64,000 nt of DNA from positions 248,001 to 312,000 of the forward strand of contig NZ_JAGSHT010000010.1 of NCBI RefSeq assembly GCF_019947135.1, given 5' to 3'. The position numbers and the translations under genes are program-made. The notes under the pieces were generated by a model. It did no database searches. It had not been told where the DNA came from and saw nothing but the letters and a program-made list of their open reading frames with translations. Of this stretch, positions 1 through 6,300 are shown in pieces (the stretch's first letter is position 1; each line of letters opens with the position of its first letter). This DNA comes from Occultella gossypii (GTDB lineage Bacteria; Actinomycetota; Actinomycetes; Actinomycetales; Beutenbergiaceae).

Positions 1-810
1 GCGGACGTGATGACGCCGCTCATCCTGGACGGCCGGGCCCGCAAGCTCTCCTTCACCGGCTCGACCGCCGTCGGCAAGCACCTGCTCGAGCTCTGCGCCC
101 GCACCGTGATGCGCACCTCGATGGAACTCGGTGGCAATGCCCCGTTCCTGGTCTTCGACGACGCCGATCTCGACGCCCCCGTGGCCGGTGCCCTGGCCGC
201 GAAGATGCGCAACATCGGCCAGGCCTGCACGGCGGCGAACCGCATCCTGGTGCACCGCACGGTGGCAGCGGAGTTCACCCGCCGGCTCACCGAGCGGATG
301 GCGGCGCTGCCGATGGGTCGAGGCGTGGCGGACGGGGTGGTGGTGGGCCCACTCATCGACCGGGCCGCCGTGGACAAGGTCGCCGCGCTCGTCGCCGATG
401 CGACCGGACGCGGCGCACAGGTGCGCACCGGCGGTACGCGCGCCGAGGGCGCCGGCAATTTCTACCCGGCCACGGTGCTCACCGGTGTTCCCGACGATGC
501 GCGGCTGTGCCACACCGAGATCTTCGGCCCGGTGGCGGCGATCTCGGAGTTCGACACCGAGACCGAGGCCGTCCGCCGCGCCAACAACACCCCGTACGGC
601 CTGGTCTCCTACGTGTTCACCGAGGGCCTGGCCCGCGGACTGCGCGTGAGTGAGGCCCTGGAGGCCGGCATGGTGGGCCTCAACCTCGGGGTGGTCTCCA
701 ACCCCGCCGCACCGTTCGGTGGGGTGAAGGAGTCCGGGCTGGGCCGCGAGGGCGGCCGGGTCGGCATCGAGGAGTTCCTGGAGACGAAGTACATCGGCGT
801 CCCGGCCTGA
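1..810 (+). CDS. NAD(P)-dependent aldehyde dehydrogenase, succinate-semialdehyde type (5' end outside window)
   Basis: This is the C-terminal 269 residues of an aldehyde dehydrogenase; the frame is open to the left edge, so roughly 210 N-terminal residues are missing. The NAD-binding motif FTGSTAVGK is followed by the catalytic-glutamate motif MELGGNAP (Glu codon 124-126) and the nucleophile motif GQACTAANR (Cys codon 226-228). The end is typical of the family (FGGVKESGLGREGG, then EEFLETKYIGV). Such enzymes oxidise aldehydes to acids in the cytosol. The C-terminus and the GQACTAANR motif resemble succinate-semialdehyde dehydrogenases (GabD), but the substrate cannot be fixed from this part alone. 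Confidence 0.93.
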   Translation, partial: ADVMTPLILDGRARKLSFTGSTAVGKHLLELCARTVMRTSMELGGNAPFLVFDDADLDAPVAGALAAKMRNIGQACTAANRILVHRTVAAEFTRRLTERMAALPMGRGVADGVVVGPLIDRAAVDKVAALVADATGRGAQVRTGGTRAEGAGNFYPATVLTGVPDDARLCHTEIFGPVAAISEFDTETEAVRRANNTPYGLVSYVFTEGLARGLRVSEALEAGMVGLNLGVVSNPAAPFGGVKESGLGREGGRVGIEEFLETKYIGVPA

Positions 811-886
811 CCACCGAGGGAGTGTGCCACCGCACCGCGGGGCCTGCCGGTGCGGGAGTGCCCGGCGGGCACCTACTGTGGGTCGC

Positions 887-1291
887 ATGCGCCCGGTCAC
901 ACCAGCAGAACGCACGGCACTGCTCGCCACGATCGCCACGCTGGGCGCGGTGCCGGTGGCCACGGGTCTGTCCGCCATGATCGGTGGGCCGGCGGCTGCA
1001 CCCGGCGGCGGGCCGACCACCGCCAGCGTGGACAGCGAGTACCGGTTCGTGAACCTCTTCTGGGCCGCAGCCGGCGGAACGCTGTGGTGGTCGTTGCGCC
1101 GCCCGGAGCAGCGGTCCGCCGTCACCCGGTCCGTGCTCGGTCTGGCGGCCGTCGGTGGGATACCGAGGCTGCTCTCGGTGCGCAAGGTGGGCCGTCCGCA
1201 CCCGGTGTTCCAGGGGGCGTTGGTGCTGGAGCTGGTGGTGGTGCCGCTCGTGCTCGGCTGGCATCGCCGGGTGATTCGCCCCAGTCCGTGA
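887..1291 (+). CDS. small four-helix membrane protein, DUF4345-like
   Basis: A 134-residue protein with about four hydrophobic segments (near residues 10-32, 50-66, 80-96 and 104-124), so an integral membrane protein. Its spacing and the central SEYRF...LFWAAAGG stretch resemble DUF4345 proteins, whose role is unknown. The ATG at 887 is chosen because TACTGT (874-879), a good actinobacterial -10, lies 7 nt before it and no Shine-Dalgarno sequence is seen; the mRNA is probably leaderless. Longer in-frame starts exist upstream but would precede this promoter. It stands alone between the aldehyde dehydrogenase and accD5. Confidence 0.7.
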   Translation: MRPVTPAERTALLATIATLGAVPVATGLSAMIGGPAAAPGGGPTTASVDSEYRFVNLFWAAAGGTLWWSLRRPEQRSAVTRSVLGLAAVGGIPRLLSVRKVGRPHPVFQGALVLELVVVPLVLGWHRRVIRPSP

Positions 1292-1321
1292 GTCACTGAC
1301 TGCGCGTCCCGTCGGCTGACC

Positions 1322-1338
1322 TTGTAGGGATCCCACAA
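1322..1338. promoter_or_regulatory. dyad TTGTAGGGATCCCACAA upstream of accD5
   Basis: An imperfect 17-bp inverted repeat (TTGTaGGG-A-TCCcACAA) ends 48 bp before the accD5 start. It matches 14 of 17 positions in a dyad at 17455-17471 upstream of accA3. A site shared by two genes of one enzyme suggests an operator for an acyl-CoA carboxylase or fatty-acid regulator. The TAGGGA inside it could also serve as a -10 element, in which case binding would block initiation. The regulator is unknown. Confidence 0.5.
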
Positions 1339-1386
1339 CGGGGCCCGGCCCCGACACGTCGCCTCCCCGAACCGCGTTGGCGATCT

Positions 1387-3003
1387 GTGACAACTACAGT
1401 GCCTGATGTGACTTCTTCCGACGCCCCCGATCTGACCACCACTGCCGGCAAGATCGCCGATCTCGATGCGCGCAACGAGAAGGGTCCTCGGTCCCTGGCG
1501 GCCGTCGCGTCCGAGAAGCAGGCGGCGCGTGGCAAGCGGTCCGCGCGGGAACGCATCGAGGGCCTGCTGGACGAGGACAGCTTCGTCGAGCTGGACGCCT
1601 TCGCCACCCACCGCTCCAGCAACTTCGGCCTGGACGCCAAGAAGATCCCGGGCGACGGCGTCGTGGTCGGGTACGGCACCATCGATGGCCGGCAGGTGTG
1701 CATCTACTCCCAGGACTTCTCCGTGTTCGGTGGGTCCCTCGGCGAGGTGCACGGTCAGAAGATCACGAAGGTGATGGACCTCGCCCTACGCACCGGGGTG
1801 CCGCTGATCGGGATCTCCGACGGTGGTGGCGCCCGCATCCAGGAGGGCGTCGCGGCGCTGACCCAGTTCGCGGAGATCTTCCGCCGCAACGTGGCGGCGT
1901 CCGGGGTGATCCCGCAGATCTCGCTGATCCTCGGCCCGAGCGCCGGCGGCGCCGTCTACTCCCCCGCGCTCACCGACTTCATCGTGATGGCGGACCAGAC
2001 CTCGAACATGTTCATCACCGGCCCGGACGTGATCCGCGCGGTCACCGGCGAGGACGTCGGCTTCGAGGAGCTCGGCGGCGCACACACCCACAACGAGCGT
2101 TCCGGGGTGGCCCACTACCTCGCCGCCGACGAGGACGACGCCTACGACTACGTCAAGGCACTGCTGCACTACCTGCCCACGAACAACCTGACCGATCCGG
2201 AGACGTACCCGGTCGAGGCGGACCTCGACGTCAGCGACGCCGACCTCGAGCTGGACACCCTGATCCCGGACTCGGACAACCAGCCCTACGACATGCGCAC
2301 CGTCATCGAGCACGTGCTCGACGACGAGGAGTTCCTCGAGGTCCAGGCCCTGTACGCACGCAATGTGATCATCGGGTTCGGGCACGTCGAGGGCCACCCC
2401 GTGGGGATCGTGGCGAACCAGCCCCAGACGATGGCCGGCACGCTGGACATCAACGCCGCCGAGAAGGCCGCCCGGTTCGTGCGCACCTGCGACGCGTTCA
2501 ACATCCCGGTGCTCACGTTCGTGGACGTGCCCGGGTTCCTGCCCGGCACCGACCAGGAGTGGAACGGCATCATCCGCCGCGGCGCGAAGCTGATCTTCGC
2601 CTACGCGGAGGCCACCGTCCCGCTGATCACCGTGATCACCCGCAAGGCGTACGGCGGCGCCTACATCGTGATGGGGTCCAAGCAGCTCGGCGCGGACATC
2701 AACCTGGCCTGGCCGACGGCGCAGATCGCCGTCATGGGCGCGGGCGGCGCCGTGAACATCCTCCAGCGGGGCGCACTGAAGAAGGTGGCCGAGAGCGGCG
2801 GCGACGTCGAGGCCGAGCGCGCCCGGCTGGTCGCCGAGTACGAGGAGGCGATCGTGAACCCGTGGGACGCCGCGCAGCGCGGCTACGTCGACGCCGTCAT
2901 CGAGCCGTCCCAGACCCGCACGCAGATCGTGCGCGGGCTGCGGGCGCTGCGGACGAAACGGGCATCGCTGCCCGCCAAGAAGCACGGGAACATCCCGCTA
3001 TGA
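1387..3003 (+). CDS. accD5: acyl-CoA carboxylase carboxyltransferase (beta) subunit
   Basis: A 538-residue biotin-dependent carboxyltransferase, the usual length for actinobacterial AccD5/PccB. It moves CO2 from carboxybiotin to acetyl- or propionyl-CoA, giving malonyl- or methylmalonyl-CoA for fatty-acid synthesis. Two crotonase-like halves are visible. The N half carries [12 protein letters not shown] and [16 protein letters not shown], whose glycine-rich turns form the oxyanion hole. The C half carries VDVPGFLPG and [16 protein letters not shown]. The start is GTG at 1387 with no clear ribosome site. It overlaps accE by 4 bp (ATGA). Its biotin-carrying partner is accA3 at 17644. Acyl-chain preference cannot be read by eye. 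Confidence 0.96.
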   Translation: MTTTVPDVTSSDAPDLTTTAGKIADLDARNEKGPRSLAAVASEKQAARGKRSARERIEGLLDEDSFVELDAFATHRSSNFGLDAKKIPGDGVVVGYGTIDGRQVCIYSQDFSVFGGSLGEVHGQKITKVMDLALRTGVPLIGISDGGGARIQEGVAALTQFAEIFRRNVAASGVIPQISLILGPSAGGAVYSPALTDFIVMADQTSNMFITGPDVIRAVTGEDVGFEELGGAHTHNERSGVAHYLAADEDDAYDYVKALLHYLPTNNLTDPETYPVEADLDVSDADLELDTLIPDSDNQPYDMRTVIEHVLDDEEFLEVQALYARNVIIGFGHVEGHPVGIVANQPQTMAGTLDINAAEKAARFVRTCDAFNIPVLTFVDVPGFLPGTDQEWNGIIRRGAKLIFAYAEATVPLITVITRKAYGGAYIVMGSKQLGADINLAWPTAQIAVMGAGGAVNILQRGALKKVAESGGDVEAERARLVAEYEEAIVNPWDAAQRGYVDAVIEPSQTRTQIVRGLRALRTKRASLPAKKHGNIPL

Positions 3004-3263
3004 GTGCGCCGAACGGGAACGGGAACGGCACCTACGCCGCCGTCGGCGAGGTGCCTGACGACGTGGTCCGGGTCATGCGCGGTGAGCCCGACGACGTCGA
3101 GCTGGCCGCACTGGTCGCCGGGATCCTGGCCGCCCGCGCGGGCACGCCGGACGACATCGACGACGGCACCCACACCTCGGTGTGGCGCGACCCCGGGCAC
3201 CACCTCGGCCTACCGGTCCGCCCGGGCCGTGCGGCCTGGCGGTGGAGTTCCCACCGGGCCTGA
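3000..3263 (+). CDS. accE: acyl-CoA carboxylase epsilon subunit
   Basis: An 87-residue protein whose ATG overlaps the accD5 stop (ATGA, 3000-3003), implying translational coupling. It has the epsilon-subunit pattern: a disordered N-terminus, then VVRGEP-like [22 protein letters not shown], a short linker and a C-terminal [11 protein letters not shown]...AWRWSSHRA. Epsilon subunits are specific to actinobacteria and help join the biotin-carrying alpha subunit to the carboxyltransferase core. The C-terminal tryptophan/arginine-rich segment is typical. In related genomes maf and accA3 follow at once; here they are 13.5 kb away. Confidence 0.9.
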   Translation: MSAPNGNGNGTYAAVGEVPDDVVRVMRGEPDDVELAALVAGILAARAGTPDDIDDGTHTSVWRDPGHHLGLPVRPGRAAWRWSSHRA

Positions 3264-3307
3264 CCGAGCCGGCTGCGCGCCCGGCCCAGCGACCCCTACG
3301 ACGCCGC

Positions 3308-4159
3308 TCAGGCCCCGAACGCGGCGAGGAACGACTGCGCCAGACCGATCCGCTGGGCCCGGTCGCCCGGTCCCGTGCCGTCCGGCGCGGAGACCACCAC
3401 GCGGGTGCCGTCGGAGGCCACGGTCACCGGGGCATCCACGTGCCCGACCAGCTCGCCGAGCAGGAACGCGACGACGGGCGTCACGGCCGGGAGATCAGTC
3501 GGCGCCGCCATCAGGGTCACCTTCGCGGGCAGTTCCGGACCGGAGTGCAGGGTCATGCCGTGGCCCCCCACGATGCCCGGGAACGGCTCCCAGCGATCGA
3601 ACCCGCGATCGGCGTTCACCCCGGCCGCGAAGACCGGCAGCGGCGCGCGGGCGGCCAGCACCACGAGCTCGCGCCGGGCCTCGCCGTAGGCGTTGACCCG
3701 GTGCAGCGGCTCCTCGCTGCGCCAGGACTCGACCCGCGCGTCACGCCCGTCGACCCGGCCGGCCATCGCCCTGCGCGGCCCCACCAGCCGGTGACCACGC
3801 GGAAGCGCCAGCGGCACGAGCCCCGGGTGAGGCGTCTCCTGCGTCTGCACACGCCAGCCGTTCGCCTGCGCCCAGCCCGACCACTCGCCGTCGTAGACCT
3901 GCTCCTCGGCGACCGCCCGCGTCTCGGCGACCCGGGCGTACAGCATGGCGCCGGCGCCGAACGCGACGACCAGCAGGACCACGACGATGATCGTGGTCCA
4001 GGGCTGCCCGATCCGGCCCAGCACGCCCGTGGCGGCCAACAACGCCAGGACCACGACCGGCGCCACGACGGCGCCGAGCACGATCGGCAGACCGCGCCGG
4101 GTCCGGTCGTGCTGTGGGCGCCCCGAGGGGGTGGGTGCTTGGTGCTCGGATCGGCTCAT
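3308..4159 (-). CDS. membrane protein closing type VII-like cassette A (A5)
   Basis: A 283-residue protein with two adjacent N-terminal membrane helices (about 25-46 and 52-72), followed by a soluble domain of some 200 residues that fits no family I know. The ATG at 4159 overlaps the stop of the YbaB-like gene upstream by 4 bp (ATGA), so it is translated with it. The last gene of cassette B (8983-9636) is its likely counterpart: both have N-terminal helices, a W...NGW/W...SGW motif just after them, and a GxVDGxxxxVxxW element. It may anchor or receive products of the cassette at the membrane; that is inference. Confidence 0.8.
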   Translation of the reverse strand: MSRSEHQAPTPSGRPQHDRTRRGLPIVLGAVVAPVVVLALLAATGVLGRIGQPWTTIIVVVLLVVAFGAGAMLYARVAETRAVAEEQVYDGEWSGWAQANGWRVQTQETPHPGLVPLALPRGHRLVGPRRAMAGRVDGRDARVESWRSEEPLHRVNAYGEARRELVVLAARAPLPVFAAGVNADRGFDRWEPFPGIVGGHGMTLHSGPELPAKVTLMAAPTDLPAVTPVVAFLLGELVGHVDAPVTVASDGTRVVVSAPDGTGPGDRAQRIGLAQSFLAAFGA

Positions 4160-4551
4160 TCGGGGGCGTCGTCGAAGATCCGCTGCGGCAGCCCGTTCCG
4201 GTACGTGCTCTGCAGCGACTCCCGCAGCTCCGGGGAGTCCGCGAGCTCGTCCGCGGCGATCTCCTCGACCTGGGCCGCGAGGGCGCGCAGGGCGTCGTCG
4301 TGCGCCCGCATCAGGCCACGGTTCAGCGCCAGGGGCGAGGACCTGGTCGCGGCCTCGGTGAACTCGACGTCCTGGATCAGCCCCGTCGAGTCGATCACGA
4401 CCTTGACGTCCCGCTGCGGCGACCACGACTCGATCCGGACGCCGCCCAGGCGCGCGTTGGCGCCCTGCATGGCAGAAGCTCGCGTCGTGGCGATCTCGGT
4501 GAGTGCCTTGAGCTTGCTCAGTGATTCCTCGTAGCCGGCTTGCCAGGACAT
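4156..4551 (-). CDS. YbaB/EbfC-family protein, EspL-like (cassette A, A4)
   Basis: A 131-residue protein with the YbaB/EbfC layout: an N-terminal helix, a central beta-sheet (VRIESWSPQRDVKVVID, then GLIQDVEF) and a C-terminal helix (LMRAHDDALRALAAQVEEI). Classical YbaB proteins are nucleoid-associated dimers. Mycobacterial EspL, in the ESX-1 secretion locus, belongs to the same family and acts with secreted proteins. The stop of the WxG gene and this ATG overlap as TGATG at 4549-4553. The cassette B counterpart (9682-10071) shares SSPLAL...RAHDDA and the sheet. Context favours an EspL-like chaperone role over DNA binding, but neither is shown. Confidence 0.82.
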   Translation of the reverse strand: MSWQAGYEESLSKLKALTEIATTRASAMQGANARLGGVRIESWSPQRDVKVVIDSTGLIQDVEFTEAATRSSPLALNRGLMRAHDDALRALAAQVEEIAADELADSPELRESLQSTYRNGLPQRIFDDAPE

Positions 4552-5405
4552 CAGTTCGTCGCTCCCTGGTACCCGGCATTGCCCAGCCCGGCGATGCCGG
4601 GGATGGCATCGCCGAACTGCGGACCGCCCGGCATGTTGAGGATGCCCTCGAGCTTCTTCAGCGACGGGACCAACTCGGTGAGGGCACCGTCGAGCTTCTG
4701 GACCAGCGTGGCGAACTTCTCGATGGCCTCGGTGACCTTCTGGATCCAGTCCGCGGCCTTCGTGCTCCACTTCGCGATCGCCGCCGAGGCCTGCGCCCCG
4801 ATCCAGGCCAGCCCGATGCCGACCGTGGCCAGGCACTCGACCACCCAGGAGATGAGCTTGCCGACCAGGTCCGCGATCAGGTCCCTGACGATCGCGCGGA
4901 CCGCGGCGACGATGCCGCTCGCGATGGCGAACCCGACGCTCAGGCCGGTCGCGACGCCCGCCATCGAGGAGATGGTGCCGCTGGTGACGTTCGCGACCTC
5001 CCGGTAGGTGTCCGCGGTCAGGCCGACCCACGGGGTCAGGGCCGTCTCGACGGCGGCATCGAAGTCGGCGGCGACCGTGGTGAGGTGGCCGGAGATGTTC
5101 GACCAGGTGTCCGAGATCGCCGTGACCTCGGCTGGGTCACCGGCGAGGATGTCGAGGAACTCCGGAAGCGGCGGCATGTAGTCGAGCAGGAATCCGGCGA
5201 CGCTCGAGGCGAGCGTGGCGATCGGGTCGAGGACGGCGTCCGCGAGGTCGGTCACACCGCCCGCGAGCCCGAACAGCGCTCCCGCCCAGTTCCCGTCCTG
5301 GACCGAGGTCACGGTCTGGTCGATCGGCCCGACGATCTTGAGGCTCTTGTACCACTCGCCCAGTTCGGGCCGGTCGTTGACGGCGGACGCTACCAGTTCA
5401 CTCAC
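4551..5405 (-). CDS. WxG-motif type VII secretion substrate-like protein (cassette A, A3)
   Basis: A 284-residue helical protein. Residues 1-140 contain AGFLLDYMPPLPEFLD (70-85) and a WVG motif (126-128) in a predicted helical hairpin, as in WxG substrates of ESX systems. Residues 140-230 are hydrophobic and Gly/Ala-rich (VRDLIADLVGKLISWVVE). The rest is a possible coiled coil ending in a Gly/Pro-rich tail. No toxin domain is seen. The GTG start at 5405 overlaps the upstream stop (GTGA). The cassette B paralogue (10068-10889) keeps the DYMPPLP, W-x-G and IADLVG-LI motifs. I read it as the EspB/EspA-like partner of the upstream small protein. Confidence 0.75.
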   Translation of the reverse strand: MSELVASAVNDRPELGEWYKSLKIVGPIDQTVTSVQDGNWAGALFGLAGGVTDLADAVLDPIATLASSVAGFLLDYMPPLPEFLDILAGDPAEVTAISDTWSNISGHLTTVAADFDAAVETALTPWVGLTADTYREVANVTSGTISSMAGVATGLSVGFAIASGIVAAVRAIVRDLIADLVGKLISWVVECLATVGIGLAWIGAQASAAIAKWSTKAADWIQKVTEAIEKFATLVQKLDGALTELVPSLKKLEGILNMPGGPQFGDAIPGIAGLGNAGYQGATN

Positions 5406-5719
5406 AGCGACTCGATGAACTTCGTGAGGCGGCCGGCCGTGACCTGGTCGACGGCGTCGTAGTTGTCCGCGATGGACGTCAGCGTGGTGCCGAGCCCGCC
5501 GACGACGGCCTGACTGCCCGCGATCCCGGCCAGCCCGGCACCCTGCACGACGTTCGCCGGGAGGGTGAGGAAGCTGCACAGGATGCCGAACGCGTGGGGC
5601 CCCATGGTCATTGCGGTGCCGGCCGCCGAGGTGGCCTCCCCGATCCGTGCGGCGATCCCACTGACGTCGGCCGCGTGGGCGCGCACCGCGTCCGTGTCGA
5701 CCTCGAGGTCGAATCCCAT
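5402..5719 (-). CDS. EspC-like type VII secretion target (cassette A, A2)
   Basis: A 105-residue all-helical protein of the T7SS EspC type (formerly DUF2580). It has the family pattern of an N-terminal VDTDAVRAHA helix, a central AFGILCSFLTLPANVVQGA helix and a final helix with NYDAVDQ. Tyr87 to Asp91 forms YxxxD, the general signal of type VII substrates. It starts at ATG 5719, 3 bp after the YbaB-like gene, and overlaps the WxG gene by 4 bp. The pairing suggests a heterodimer in which this protein gives YxxxD and the neighbour gives WxG. The paralogue at 10886-11191 keeps AFGILC, FLT and YxxxD. Confidence 0.82.
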   Translation of the reverse strand: MGFDLEVDTDAVRAHAADVSGIAARIGEATSAAGTAMTMGPHAFGILCSFLTLPANVVQGAGLAGIAGSQAVVGGLGTTLTSIADNYDAVDQVTAGRLTKFIESL

Positions 5720-5722
5720 GTC

Positions 5723-6085
5723 TCAGAGCCTCCCGTTGATGATGTCGTCCAACGCGTCGATCGTGGAGGTGTCCGTCAGCAGGCTCGGGTCCGGCCGGCG
5801 GGGCGTCGCGCCACCGGTGAGATCGCGGCGGGCGGCAGCCAGGGCTCCCATCATATTCTCGCGCAGTTCCTCGGGTGTGAGCTCGATGATCTGCGGCCCG
5901 AACTGTGCGTCCACCAGCAGGCCCTGACGATCGACCGTCGCCTGCACGATGCCGTCGTCCGACTCACCGATCCCACGGTCCGGAAGGTCCTCACCGGCGA
6001 GCGCCGTCGCCTTCGCCTGCGCATCCTCGAGCTGGGCCCGGATCCGGGCGCGGACGGCTTCGAGCATCTCGGATTGTGACTCCAC
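5723..6085 (-). CDS. YbaB/EbfC-family protein, first gene of cassette A (A1)
   Basis: A 120-residue YbaB/EbfC-like protein: N-terminal helix (MLEAVRARIRAQLEDAQAKA), central strands (GIVQATVDRQGLLVDAQFG), then a helix (TPEELRENMMGALAAARRDL) and a short acidic tail. It opens the cassette, with the next gene 3 bp downstream. The start is uncertain. GTG at 6085 is used because it completes the first helix; ATG at 6067 is possible. Compared with its cassette B counterpart (11215-11676) it lacks the Gly/Pro-rich C-terminal tail. The function is unknown beyond the family and its neighbourhood. Confidence 0.75.
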   Translation of the reverse strand: MESQSEMLEAVRARIRAQLEDAQAKATALAGEDLPDRGIGESDDGIVQATVDRQGLLVDAQFGPQIIELTPEELRENMMGALAAARRDLTGGATPRRPDPSLLTDTSTIDALDDIINGRL

Positions 6086-6300
6086 CGTACGAGGATGCAC
6101 GACTGGGCGGGGCGCCTCCAAACGGTCGACATGGGGAGAAGTGCCCCGTGCACACCCTTCGACATTTCTGGATGTTCCATCTAGATGCACGCTCACTCTC
6201 CTACATGATGGACGATACGACCACACAGAGTTAGGGTGATCCCACGAGCATCGAAGAACGCCGCCCGACGAAGGGCGGCATCACACTCGGGGGTATCGCC

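Noticed and set aside
1786-2985. Long minus-strand open frame antisense to accD5
   Set aside because: It mirrors the codon bias of accD5 (GC-rich third positions read on the other strand) and its product is a Val/Gly/Asp-rich string without family features. accD5 is certain.
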